From: JAVVHH01 sp965199585
GTDB taxonomy: Bacteria > Pseudomonadota > Alphaproteobacteria > Acetobacterales > Acetobacteraceae
DNA: 64,000 nucleotides
Assembly: GCA_965199585.1 (NCBI GenBank)
Contig: CBDASI010000002.1
Coordinates: 248,001-312,000, forward strand
Direction: 5' to 3'
Shown here: positions 10,134 to 17,841 of the stretch, piece by piece
Numbering within the stretch: position 1 is the first letter of the stretch
How the letters are laid out: every line of letters begins with the position of its first letter
Notes under the pieces: generated by a model
Databases searched by the model: none
The model's input: the letters and a program-made list of their open reading frames with translations, nothing else
Told to the model about the DNA's origin: nothing
Translations under genes and position numbers: made by a program

Positions 10134-10355
10134 ATGAGCGACACCCAAGCCGCCCTCCGTATTTCCCTCAACGGCGAGCCGCGCACGATCGCCTCCGGGC
10201 AGACCGTCGCGACCCTGCTCACCGACCTCGGCCTCGATCGTCGCAAGGTCGCCGTCGAGCGCAACGAGGCCATCGTCTCGCGCTCCGCCTACGAGACCAC
10301 CGCAATCGAGCACGGCGACCAGTTCGAGATCGTGCACTTCATAGGAGGGGGCTGA
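10134..10355 (+). CDS. thiS: Sulfur carrier protein ThiS
   Basis: ThiS is the ubiquitin-like sulfur carrier for thiazole synthesis. The 73-residue protein ends in IGGG, giving the Gly-Gly C-terminus that is thiocarboxylated. The sequence ISLNGEPRTIASGQTVATLL is the usual N-terminal strand-turn-helix. ThiG follows three bases after the stop, so sulfur donor and thiazole synthase are co-expressed. thiO, thiE and thiC are not in the window. The 45-base gap upstream is too short for a TPP riboswitch. Confidence 0.93.
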   Translation: MSDTQAALRISLNGEPRTIASGQTVATLLTDLGLDRRKVAVERNEAIVSRSAYETTAIEHGDQFEIVHFIGGG

Positions 10356-10358
10356 CCC

Positions 10359-11153
10359 ATGGACGGCTTCACGCAGCACCAAGAAGACACCTGGACCGTC
10401 GCGGGCCGCACCTTCCGCTCCCGCCTCGTGGTCGGCACCGGCAAGTACAAGGACCTCGAGGAAACCGCCGCCGCCATCGAGGCGTCGGGCGCCGAGATGG
10501 TCACCGTGGCCGTCCGCCGAGTCAATTTGTCCGACCCCGGCGCGCCCATGCTGCAGGATTACGTCGATCCCAAGCGCTACACCTACCTGCCCAACACCGC
10601 CGGCTGCCACACCGCCAACGACGCCGTGCGCACCCTACGCCTGGCCCGCGAGGCCGGCGGCTGGAACCTGGTCAAGCTCGAAGTCCTCGGCCCGCCGCCG
10701 CACCTGTATCCAGACATGGCCGCCACCCACGAAGCCGCCGAAGCCCTCATCAAAGACGGCTTCGAGGTCATGGTCTACTGCGCCGATGACCCGGTCGCCG
10801 CCAAGCGCCTGGAGGAGATGGGCTGCGTCGCGGTCATGCCGCTCGGCGCCCCGATCGGCTCCGGCCTCGGCATTCAGAACCCGGCCATGATCTCCATGCT
10901 CATCGAGCAGGCCAAGGTGCCCGTTCTGGTCGACGCCGGCGTCGGCACCGCCTCGGACGCCGCCCGCGCCATGGAGCTGGGCTGCGACGCCGTGCTGCTC
11001 AATTCCGCCATCGCCAACGCCACCCACCCCGTCCAGATGGCTCGCGCGATGAGGGCCGCCATTGAGGCCGGACGCCTCGCCCGCCTCGCCGGACGCATGC
11101 CCCGACGCATCGGCGCGGACCCCTCGAGCCCCCTCGCCGGATTAATTCGTTAG
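10359..11153 (+). CDS. thiG: Thiazole synthase
   Basis: ThiG builds the thiazole phosphate of thiamine from deoxyxylulose-5-phosphate, dehydroglycine and ThiS-thiocarboxylate. The 264-residue TIM-barrel protein shows FRSRLVVGTGKYKD, the Schiff-base lysine segment NLVKLEVLG, PLGAPIGSGLGIQNP, and VDAGVGTASDAARAMELGCDAVLLNSAI. The ribosome-binding site GGAGGGGG lies in the 3' end of thiS. A rho-independent terminator at 11179-11205 ends the operon. Confidence 0.96.
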   Translation: MDGFTQHQEDTWTVAGRTFRSRLVVGTGKYKDLEETAAAIEASGAEMVTVAVRRVNLSDPGAPMLQDYVDPKRYTYLPNTAGCHTANDAVRTLRLAREAGGWNLVKLEVLGPPPHLYPDMAATHEAAEALIKDGFEVMVYCADDPVAAKRLEEMGCVAVMPLGAPIGSGLGIQNPAMISMLIEQAKVPVLVDAGVGTASDAARAMELGCDAVLLNSAIANATHPVQMARAMRAAIEAGRLARLAGRMPRRIGADPSSPLAGLIR

Positions 11154-11178
11154 TAGTTCTCCTACCAGGGATTCGGTG

Positions 11179-11205
11179 AAAGGCGTGCCTCTGGCGCGCC
11201 TTTTT
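11179..11205 (+). terminator. Rho-independent terminator of thiS-thiG
   Basis: An 11-bp stem (AAAGGCGTGCC pairing with GGCGCGCCTTT, one G-T wobble) closes a three-base loop and runs into TTTTT. It is the clearest intrinsic terminator in the window. It starts 26 bases after the thiG stop. Confidence 0.92.
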
Positions 11206-11413
11206 CGTCTCTGACTCTATTCTACAGCACTACTGAATTCGCCAACAATCCAACCGCCAGCGAGACCCGGCCAACAAGTAGTCTAACTTGATCGTTACAA
11301 TATGTGAGTTAACGCTTCGACTACGTTTGTTCTACCAAGGATGCCGCTTTTTCCGTCTCTGACACTAACTGACCCAGAGGTCATTCGAGATAGTCTAAAA
11401 TATAAAGGTTGCA
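11206..11413. other. AT-richer gene-free stretch upstream of the RlpA-like gene
   Basis: This 208-base stretch has no plausible gene and is visibly less GC-rich than its surroundings. A short duplication is present: CTACCAGGGAT (11162-11172) with TTTTTCGTCTCTGAC (11201-11215) recurs as CTACCAAGGAT (11332-11342) with TTTTTCCGTCTCTGAC (11348-11363). The second copy lacks the terminator stem between the two parts. The promoter of the next gene is probably here; no clear -35/-10 pair could be fixed. Confidence 0.5.
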
Positions 11414-11971
11414 TTGAAATCTGTGTTTCGTCATCACGGATTTCGTGAACAACACAGCAGGCCTCGTTTGACCTTCGGCGCTCGTCTCCTCACCAGCCTC
11501 GCGGCCGCATTTCTCCTGACGACGAGCCTCGGCTCGGCCCAGGCAGCGGTTGCTTCGAACTGGGAGGAAAGCGGGCAAGCGTCCTGGTATGGCCCGGGCT
11601 TCCACGGTCGCCGCTCCAGCAACGGCGAGATCTTCAACGAGCGCGCCCTCACCGCCGCTCACGATAGCCTGCCCCTTGGCACCCGCGTCCTGGTCACGAC
11701 CCAGGAGACCGGCCGCTCCATCGTGGTCACCATCACCGACCGCATGCCGCCGAAGCGCCTGCGCGTCATCGACGTCTCCAAGGCTGCCGCCGCCCGCCTC
11801 GGCCTCCTCGGCAGCGGCGTCGGCATGGTCACGCTATCCAGTGCCGCCAGTGCCGAACCGGTCGAAGTCGCCGAAGCGCCCGAGGATTTCGGCGACGTCG
11901 AGTTCAGTCCTCGGCGACGTGGTCAGCAACATACGCACCACGCTGCCCGAAAGGCTTCGGCGCGCCGTTAG
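11414..11971 (+). CDS. RlpA-like septal ring lytic transglycosylase (DPBB domain)
   Basis: RlpA proteins cleave denuded peptidoglycan or bind it at the septum. The 185-residue product has a signal-like hydrophobic segment (LLTSLAAAFLLTTSLGSAQA), then the double-psi beta-barrel with ASWYG, NGEIFNERALTAAHDSLPLGT, and the DRMPPKRLRVIDVSKAAAARLGL segment. No SPOR domain follows. A TTG start at 11414, preceded by AAAGG, is the best start; GTG 11423 is an alternative. Its 3' end overlaps the convergent yihY-like gene by 68 bases. Confidence 0.85.
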   Translation: MKSVFRHHGFREQHSRPRLTFGARLLTSLAAAFLLTTSLGSAQAAVASNWEESGQASWYGPGFHGRRSSNGEIFNERALTAAHDSLPLGTRVLVTTQETGRSIVVTITDRMPPKRLRVIDVSKAAAARLGLLGSGVGMVTLSSAASAEPVEVAEAPEDFGDVEFSPRRRGQQHTHHAARKASARR

Positions 11972-12986
11972 TGCTGTCCCGCACCGTCTGTAGCTCCAAC
12001 TCGGCATTCAGCTCGGCGCCCAGCAGGACGACGTAGACCGTCACGAACAGCCACATCATGAACGCCACCACCGTCCCCAACGGCCCGTAGGCGGCGTCGT
12101 AGGTCGAGAACGTCGCCACATACCAACTGAACAGCGCCGACGCCGCGATCCACAGCACGGTCGCCACCATCGAGCCCGGCGTCACCCAGTACCACCGCGG
12201 CGCGCTCCGCGACGGCCCGAACCGATACAACAGCGACAGCCCCGCCAGCACGCCCAGCAGCAGCAGCGCGAAGCTCGCCAACCGCAGCAGCACCTTCTGG
12301 CTCGGCGGGATCCCCACGAACGCCAGGATCGCCGGCAGCACCACCAGCACGCCCAGCCCGATCACCACGCTCAAGATCGCCAGGATCGTGATGGTGAACG
12401 CCGTGAGTTGATAGCGGATGAAGCTCCGCTGCTCCCGCTCTTCATAGGCCAGGTTCAACGCCGTGATCACCGACTTGATGCCCGACGCCGAACTCCAGAG
12501 CGCCACCGCCGTGCTCAGCACCAGCCCGGTCCCCAGCGTTCCCGGCGGCTTGGTCACCAGCATGTGGATGCGGTCCGCGATCAGCGTATAGGCGGATGGC
12601 GGCAGCAGGTCGCGCAACAGGATCAGCTGCGGCTCCACGGTCGCCGGGTCGAACATGAGGCCGTAGATCGAGATCAACATCGACATGGTCGGGAACAGCG
12701 CCAGCGTGCCGTAGAACGCGCACCCCGCCGCCACCAGCGACACCCGGTCGGTCAGCATCTCCCACAGCGTCCGCCGCAGCACTGCCCGCCACCCCGCCCA
12801 CGGGATCTCCGACGGCGAGTTGGCCAGCCGTCCCAGCGCCAGGGCGTTGGGCGCCCGCAGCACGCGGTGCAGCTCCGGCCCCTTGCCGGCGGCATCGTCC
12901 CGCGGCAACGGGATCTCGGGCGGCGCTTCTGGAATGAAATGCTCGGTCAAAGGCGACTGATCCGCTGGGTAATTGGCAATTACCAC
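11904..12986 (-). CDS. YihY/virulence factor BrkB family inner-membrane protein
   Basis: The 360-residue protein has six likely transmembrane segments. The first follows the family signature DRVSLVAAGCAFYGTLALFPTMSMLISIYGL, and LLPPSAYTLI and AYGPLGTVVAFMMWLFVTVYVVLLGAELNAELE follow. The family was once annotated as ribonuclease BN; its function is unresolved. A soluble N-terminal stretch of about 75 residues precedes the first helix. The start is a GTG at 12986; 73 bases separate it from the divergent dienelactone hydrolase gene. Confidence 0.88.
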   Translation of the reverse strand: MVIANYPADQSPLTEHFIPEAPPEIPLPRDDAAGKGPELHRVLRAPNALALGRLANSPSEIPWAGWRAVLRRTLWEMLTDRVSLVAAGCAFYGTLALFPTMSMLISIYGLMFDPATVEPQLILLRDLLPPSAYTLIADRIHMLVTKPPGTLGTGLVLSTAVALWSSASGIKSVITALNLAYEEREQRSFIRYQLTAFTITILAILSVVIGLGVLVVLPAILAFVGIPPSQKVLLRLASFALLLLGVLAGLSLLYRFGPSRSAPRWYWVTPGSMVATVLWIAASALFSWYVATFSTYDAAYGPLGTVVAFMMWLFVTVYVVLLGAELNAELELQTVRDSTNGAPKPFGQRGAYVADHVAED

Positions 12987-13059
12987 AATCTACGAGCTAC
13001 GCCGCATTTCGACACGAAGGGCGTCGTCCACCGGGCCGAAGCTCTGGTAAGCTGCGGCC

Positions 13060-13758
13060 ATGGAAAAAATCAGCATCGCCGCCGATGACGGCACCGGCAC
13101 TTTCGACGCGGTCCTCGTCCGCGCGCCCGACGCGCACGCCGGCGTCGTGGTCCTGATCCAAGAGATCTTCGGCGTCAACGACTCGATGAAGGACACCGCC
13201 CAGCAGGTCGCCGAACAGGGCTACCACGTCCTCGTCCCCGACCTGTTCTGGCGCCTGAAGCCCGGCATCGACCTCACCGACAAGACGGAGGCCGAGTTCA
13301 AGCAGGCCCTGGACTACATGAAGCAGTTCGACCAGGCCAAGGGCATCGCCGACCTGAAGGCCACCGTCGCCTACGCCCGCACCATGGACGGCAGTAACGG
13401 CAAGGTCGGCACGATGGGCTACTGCCTCGGCGGCCGCCTCGCCATGATGATGGCCACCGAGTCCGACGCCGACGTGAACATCTCCTATTACGGCGTCGGC
13501 CTCGACGGCCTGCTCGGCGGCCTTGACCACGTCGCCGCGCCGTTGCTCATCCACATCGCCGACGAGGACGGCTTCTTCCCCGCCGAAGGCCGCGCCAAGG
13601 TCGTCGAAGCCGCCAAGGCCCGCCAGCACGTCCACGCCTACACTTACCCGAAGGCCGACCACGCCTTTGCCCGCGTCGGCGGTACTCACTGGCAGGCCCG
13701 CGCTGCGACCATCGCCAACGGCCGCTCCGCCGAAGCCCTCGCCGAAGCGCTCGGCTGA
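13060..13758 (+). CDS. Dienelactone hydrolase family protein
   Basis: The 232-residue alpha/beta hydrolase carries the dienelactone hydrolase pattern: E35 in IQEIFG, nucleophile C122 in GYCLGG, D170 in ADEDG and H201 in KADHAF. These match the Cys-Asp-His triad plus the helper glutamate of Pseudomonas dienelactone hydrolase. Its stop overlaps the start of the CoA-transferase-like pair (TGATG), so it may act on a ring-opened or lactone intermediate handled by that pair. The substrate is not known. Confidence 0.88.
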   Translation: MEKISIAADDGTGTFDAVLVRAPDAHAGVVVLIQEIFGVNDSMKDTAQQVAEQGYHVLVPDLFWRLKPGIDLTDKTEAEFKQALDYMKQFDQAKGIADLKATVAYARTMDGSNGKVGTMGYCLGGRLAMMMATESDADVNISYYGVGLDGLLGGLDHVAAPLLIHIADEDGFFPAEGRAKVVEAAKARQHVHAYTYPKADHAFARVGGTHWQARAATIANGRSAEALAEALG

Positions 13759-14567
13759 TGACCCTCGACCAGCTTGCCGCCCTCGTCCCCGACGGCGCCA
13801 AGCTGGCGCTGCCGCCGGACAACTCGCTCGCTCCCTGCGCCTTCGCCCGCGCCCTGGTCCGGCGCGGCGTTCGCGGCCTCCGCCTGCTCGGCGTCCCCGT
13901 TTCCGGCTTCGCCACCGACCTGCTGATCGGCGCCGGCTGCGTCGCTGAGGTCGAGACCTCCGCCGTCACCCTCGGCGAAGCCGGCCTGGCCCCCCGCTTC
14001 ACCGCCGCCGTTGCCGCCGGCACGATCCGCGTGCTCGACGCCACCTGCCCCGCCATCCACACCATGCTGCAGGCCGCCGAGAAGGGCGTCCCCTACATGC
14101 CGCTGCGCGGCGTGCTCGGCAGCGACCTCGTCGCCCACCGCCCGGACTGGCGCGTCGTGCAGAACCCGTTCGCCGACGAGCCCGACGAGATCCTGCTGCT
14201 CCCCGCCCTGCAACCCGACATCGCCGCCTTCCACGCCGTGATGGCCGACGAGGCCGGCAACGTCTGGGTCGGCCGCCGCCGCGAACTCGCCACCATCGCC
14301 CATGCTTCCAAGCGCGTCCTGGTCACCGTGGAGCGCATCGTCCCCGGCAACCTGCTCGACGACGAACGCCTCGCCCCCGGCACTATCAGCGCCACCTACA
14401 TCGACGCCGTCGCCATCGCCGAACACGGCGCCTGGCCCATCGCCCTCCTAGACGAATACGAGGCCGACCCGGCCCACATCACCGCCTACGCCAAAGCCGC
14501 CCGCACCGATGCCGGCTTCCAGGCCTATCTCGACGCCCATGTCTTCGACCGGCGCGCCGCGGAATGA
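13758..14567 (+). CDS. CoA-transferase family I subunit A-like protein (GctA/IpdA type)
   Basis: The 269-residue protein aligns by eye with alpha subunits of glutaconate-type CoA-transferases. It has a glycine-rich segment LLGVPVSGFATDLLIGAG and the family stretch MPLRGVLGSDLVAHRP. Later segments NPFADEPDEILLLPALQPDIAAFHAVMADEAGNVWVG and HASKRVLVTVERIVPG also fit. It overlaps the dienelactone hydrolase stop by one base and the subunit B start by four. Together with subunit B it should form a heteromeric enzyme acting on an acyl-CoA. The related mycobacterial pair IpdAB is a ring-opening hydrolase, and that role is as likely here as CoA transfer. Confidence 0.82.
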   Translation: MTLDQLAALVPDGAKLALPPDNSLAPCAFARALVRRGVRGLRLLGVPVSGFATDLLIGAGCVAEVETSAVTLGEAGLAPRFTAAVAAGTIRVLDATCPAIHTMLQAAEKGVPYMPLRGVLGSDLVAHRPDWRVVQNPFADEPDEILLLPALQPDIAAFHAVMADEAGNVWVGRRRELATIAHASKRVLVTVERIVPGNLLDDERLAPGTISATYIDAVAIAEHGAWPIALLDEYEADPAHITAYAKAARTDAGFQAYLDAHVFDRRAAE

Positions 14568-15292
14568 TCCACCCGCAGGAGCGCCTGATCGGCGCGGTCG
14601 CCCGCCTTATCCTCGACCCGGCCGCCCCGCCCGCGCGACACATCGCCGTCGGCGCCGCCTCCCCCATCCCCGCCGCCGCGAGTTGGCTGGTCAAGAAGCT
14701 CGGTCACGACGTCCGCCTGTCGCTGCTGCACAAGCGCACCGGCAACCCCTTCACCGAAGGCTCCCGCGAACTCTTCGACCTCGCGGGCCAGGGCCGGCTC
14801 GACCTGTTCTTCCTCGGTGGCGGCCAGATCGACGGACAGGCCAACATCAACCTCATCGGCACCGGCGCCTGGCCCGGCCAGACCGCCCGCTTCCCCGGCA
14901 GCTTCGGCAGCGCCTTCATGTACATGACGGTCCCGCGCACCATCCTGTTCCGCGAGGAACACAGCCGCCGGGTCCTGGTCGAGAAAGTCGACGCGATCAG
15001 CGCCCCCGGCATCTCGCCCCCCGGCCAGTTCCGACGCGGCACCGCCCAGGCCCTCGTCACCGGTCGCTGCGTCTTCAGCTTCGACGGCACCGGCTTCCAC
15101 CTCGCCTCCCGCCACCCCGGCGAGACGTCCGAGACGATCCGCGCCGAAACCGGCTTCGACTACGCCGACGCTGATGCGCCCGAAACGCTCGACCCGACCG
15201 CGGAAGAACTCACGCTCCTCCGCGGCCCCGTCCGTGCAGAGATGCTAGAGACCTACCCCGAGTTCTGCGCCCGGGTCTGGCCCAACGCCTAA
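14564..15292 (+). CDS. CoA-transferase family I subunit B-like protein (GctB/IpdB type)
   Basis: The 242-residue partner of the preceding gene (ATGA overlap) has the family core DLFFLGGGQIDGQANINLIG, the segment FPGSFGSAFMYM, and a VEKVDAISAPG stretch. Glutaconate CoA-transferase carries its catalytic glutamate in a VESG motif of this subunit. Aligned by eye, the equivalent strand here is VRLSLLHK, with no glutamate. That loss is reported for IpdB-type hydrolases, so a hydrolase or lyase rather than a transferase is inferred. The stop is one base from the stop of the convergent SGNH gene. Confidence 0.8.
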   Translation: MIHPQERLIGAVARLILDPAAPPARHIAVGAASPIPAAASWLVKKLGHDVRLSLLHKRTGNPFTEGSRELFDLAGQGRLDLFFLGGGQIDGQANINLIGTGAWPGQTARFPGSFGSAFMYMTVPRTILFREEHSRRVLVEKVDAISAPGISPPGQFRRGTAQALVTGRCVFSFDGTGFHLASRHPGETSETIRAETGFDYADADAPETLDPTAEELTLLRGPVRAEMLETYPEFCARVWPNA

Positions 15293-15293
15293 C

Positions 15294-16340
15294 TCAAACC
15301 CGCCGCCGCCGCAGCGCCAGCATCCCGAACAGCCCGGCCCCCAACAGCCCGATCGTGCCGGGCTCCGGAACCTGGAATGTATCCAACACCGCCGCATCCG
15401 CCTGAGCGATATACGCCGCCAGCGCCGTGGTCGGGTGCAGGTAGAAATACAGATACTTATCCTCCGCCAGGATCTCCGAAGTCGTCTGGATCCGGGCCTT
15501 GTTCACCTCGCCCTCGTTGCAGACATTCGCCCCGCCGAAACGCGTGCAGTAATCGGTCGACGTCGCATTGGCGGCAAAGCCGTAGGCGGTCGGATTGGCC
15601 AGGATCGCGCTCGTCACCGTGTTCTGATTGACCAGCGCGATATTGATCCCCTGGGCGATATACGGCGCCAACGCCACGGCCAGCGTATCCGTCACCGGCC
15701 CCGTCAGCAGGATGTTCTTCGCCCCAAGCCCGACCAGCGTCTGCACGTAGCCGGTGATGTTCTGCGTCCCTTGCGCGACCGAGATGCCGAGCGGCGTGTC
15801 GTTCCCGCCCCCGACGCCGGCCGTCGTGAACGTGATCAGATCCGTGCTGTTGAACCGCCGCCCCGAATCGACCAGCGCCTGCACTTCCTGCGCGAAGCCC
15901 GGCAGCATCAGCGCCGGCGGGTTGTTATTGACCGCCCCGGTCGTCGCGCCGCCATAGGCGTAGTTCGTCACGGCGCTCGTCGGCAGCGCGTAGTGATACT
16001 GCAGCGCATCGATGATGTTCAGCGCATTGCCGTAGCGCCCGTCCGCGCCGACCTGCGTGCTGACCGGGTTCGTCAGCAGCGCGTTGCCGAAATCGGCATA
16101 GCTATCGCCGATGACGGTCAAGCTGCTGAACCGCCCGGTCACCTGCGCCCGATTGTAGAACGGCAGCGTCGCCAACAAGCCGGGATTGTTGGCCAGCAGC
16201 GCATACACATCGAGCGCCGGCGTGATCGCCACCGACGGCACCGCATGCCCTGGCGTCGGCGCCAAAGTCAGCGCGCCGGCAACCATACCCGCCATCGCCA
16301 GCCGAACGGCCGAACCGCCGCGTCCAAAAATACCAGCCAT
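15294..16340 (-). CDS. PEP-CTERM-anchored SGNH/GDSL-type lipase-like protein
   Basis: The 348-residue exported protein has a signal peptide (about residues 1-33, ending GHA) and an SGNH fold: GDSYADFGN (S80), the glycine block NYAYGGATT, and GGGNDT. It ends VPEPGTIGLLGAGLFGMLALRRRR, a textbook PEP-CTERM sorting signal. The usual DxxHPT end motif reads FYLHPTT, so H302 is kept but the acidic residue three before it is replaced. An EDK a few residues upstream might substitute. The start follows GAGGGTGGA. It lies downstream of phoB on the same strand with 69 bases between. Confidence 0.85.
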   Translation of the reverse strand: MAGIFGRGGSAVRLAMAGMVAGALTLAPTPGHAVPSVAITPALDVYALLANNPGLLATLPFYNRAQVTGRFSSLTVIGDSYADFGNALLTNPVSTQVGADGRYGNALNIIDALQYHYALPTSAVTNYAYGGATTGAVNNNPPALMLPGFAQEVQALVDSGRRFNSTDLITFTTAGVGGGNDTPLGISVAQGTQNITGYVQTLVGLGAKNILLTGPVTDTLAVALAPYIAQGINIALVNQNTVTSAILANPTAYGFAANATSTDYCTRFGGANVCNEGEVNKARIQTTSEILAEDKYLYFYLHPTTALAAYIAQADAAVLDTFQVPEPGTIGLLGAGLFGMLALRRRRV

Positions 16341-16346
16341 TCCACC

Positions 16347-16370
16347 CTCGATCTTTTTAATCTGATCGAG
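16347..16370 (-). promoter_or_regulatory. Inverted repeat abutting the ribosome-binding site of the SGNH gene
   Basis: CTCGATC at 16347-16353 pairs perfectly with GATCGAG at 16364-16370 around a 10-base loop. On the minus strand the 3' arm runs directly into GGTGGA and the ATG of the PEP-CTERM protein, so the hairpin could mask part of the ribosome-binding site. It could instead be a weak phoB terminator, since an A-rich loop but no T-run follows. The role is inference. Confidence 0.5.
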
Positions 16371-16409
16371 AGACTAAGAACCTCCGAGTGGTCACGTCAA
16401 ATTGAGCGA

Positions 16410-17099
16410 CTACTCCGTATCGAGCGCGTACCCCGCCGCTCGCACCGTCCGCACCACGTCCAGCTCGCCCTCGCCGTTGATGCTCTTCCGCAACCGCCGG
16501 ATATGCACGTCCACGGTCCGCGGCTCGACATGGATGTCCCGTCCCCATACCGCGTTCAGCAACTCCTCGCGCGAGAACACCCGCCGCGGATGCTGCATCA
16601 GGAACTCCAGCAGCCGGTACTCCGTCGGCCCCAGGTGCACCGCCCGGTTGTTCCGCTGCACCCGGTGCGCCGACTGGTCCATGACGATGTCGTGGAACTC
16701 GAGCTGCCCCCGCACCGTCGGCGGCCCGGCCCGGCGCAACAGCGCCCGCATCCGCGCCAGCAGCGCATCCATGTTGAACGGCTTGGTGATGTAGTCGTCC
16801 GCGCCGGTGTTCAGCCCGCGCACCGCGTCCTGATCCTCGCTGCGCGCCGTCACCATGATCACCGGCAGGTCCCGCGTCGCCGGCCGCCGCCTGATTTGCC
16901 GGCATACCTCGATGCCCGACATCACCGGCAGCATCCAATCCAGCAGCACGATGTCCGGCGGCGACTCCGTGATGCGCGAGATCGCCTCCTGCCCGTCCAC
17001 GGCCTCCTCGACCTGGAAGCCCTGCTTCTCGAGGTTGTAGCGGAGCATCGCCACCAACGCCGCTTCGTCTTCGACCACGAGAACCATGGGCTTTTGCAT
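16410..17099 (-). CDS. phoB: Phosphate regulon response regulator PhoB
   Basis: PhoB is the OmpR-family regulator of phosphate starvation. The 229-residue product has the receiver acidic pair E10/D11, phospho-acceptor D54 (VLLDWMLPVMSG) and K106 (ITKPF). A winged-helix DNA-binding domain follows, with HLGPTEYRLLEFLMQHP and VDVHIRRLRKSI. Its ATG overlaps the phoU stop (TGATG). No sensor kinase phoR is present before or after it in the window. A Pho box upstream of pstS is its likely target. Confidence 0.94.
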   Translation of the reverse strand: MQKPMVLVVEDEAALVAMLRYNLEKQGFQVEEAVDGQEAISRITESPPDIVLLDWMLPVMSGIEVCRQIRRRPATRDLPVIMVTARSEDQDAVRGLNTGADDYITKPFNMDALLARMRALLRRAGPPTVRGQLEFHDIVMDQSAHRVQRNNRAVHLGPTEYRLLEFLMQHPRRVFSREELLNAVWGRDIHVEPRTVDVHIRRLRKSINGEGELDVVRTVRAAGYALDTE

Positions 17100-17824
17100 C
17101 AATCGTCTCCGTGCTGCCGCACGACCGCGTAAGCCGCGGCATCCGTGCCCTTGGGCCGATCGTCGTCCAGCGACTCGCCGGTCGCGGCGTAATAGACAGT
17201 CTCGGCGATGTTGGTGGCGTGATCGCCGATCCGCTCGATGTTCTTGGCGATAAACAGCAGATGCGTGCAGGGCGTGATGTTGCGCGGGTCTTCCATCATG
17301 TAGGTGATGAATTCGCGGAAGATCGAGTTGTAGAGGTCGTCGATCGCCTGATCGGACTGCCACACCTGCAGCGCCTTCGCCGGGTCGTTCTCGCCGACGG
17401 CGTCGATCACCAGCCGCAAATTGTCCTGCGCCAGCCGGGCCATCGTCGCCAGCCCGGTGAGCGTGAACGGCAGGGTGAACTGCCCCAGCACGATGCTCCG
17501 CTTGGCGACGTTCTTGGCGTAGTCGCCGATCCGTTCCAGCTGCGCCGAGATCTTCAACCCGGCGACGATCTGCCGGAGGTCGTTGGCCATCGGCTGCCGC
17601 AGCGCCAGCAGCCGGATCACCGCCGACTCGATCTGCCGCTCCAGCAGGTCGACCGCCTTGTCCTGCTGCACCGCTTGCGTGGCCACGTCCGGGTCCAACC
17701 CGACGATCGCCTGCGTGGCCAGCGCGACCTGGTTCTCGACCAGCCCGCCCATCTCGGTCAGCTGATCGCGCAACCGATCCAATTCTTGCGTAAAGCTCTT
17801 CACGATATGTGGGGCCTCGGACAT
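17099..17824 (-). CDS. phoU: Phosphate signalling protein PhoU
   Basis: PhoU links the Pst transporter to PhoR signalling and represses the regulon when phosphate is plentiful. The 241-residue protein is built from two three-helix repeats; each carries the metal-binding-type motif (LERIGDYAKNVAKR and IERIGDHATNIAE). MSEAPHIVKSFTQELDRLRDQL is the normal N-terminus, which fixes the start at 17824. It sits 17 bases after pstB and overlaps phoB. Confidence 0.95.
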   Translation of the reverse strand: MSEAPHIVKSFTQELDRLRDQLTEMGGLVENQVALATQAIVGLDPDVATQAVQQDKAVDLLERQIESAVIRLLALRQPMANDLRQIVAGLKISAQLERIGDYAKNVAKRSIVLGQFTLPFTLTGLATMARLAQDNLRLVIDAVGENDPAKALQVWQSDQAIDDLYNSIFREFITYMMEDPRNITPCTHLLFIAKNIERIGDHATNIAETVYYAATGESLDDDRPKGTDAAAYAVVRQHGDD

Positions 17825-17841
17825 GGCATTTTCTCCCCCGC

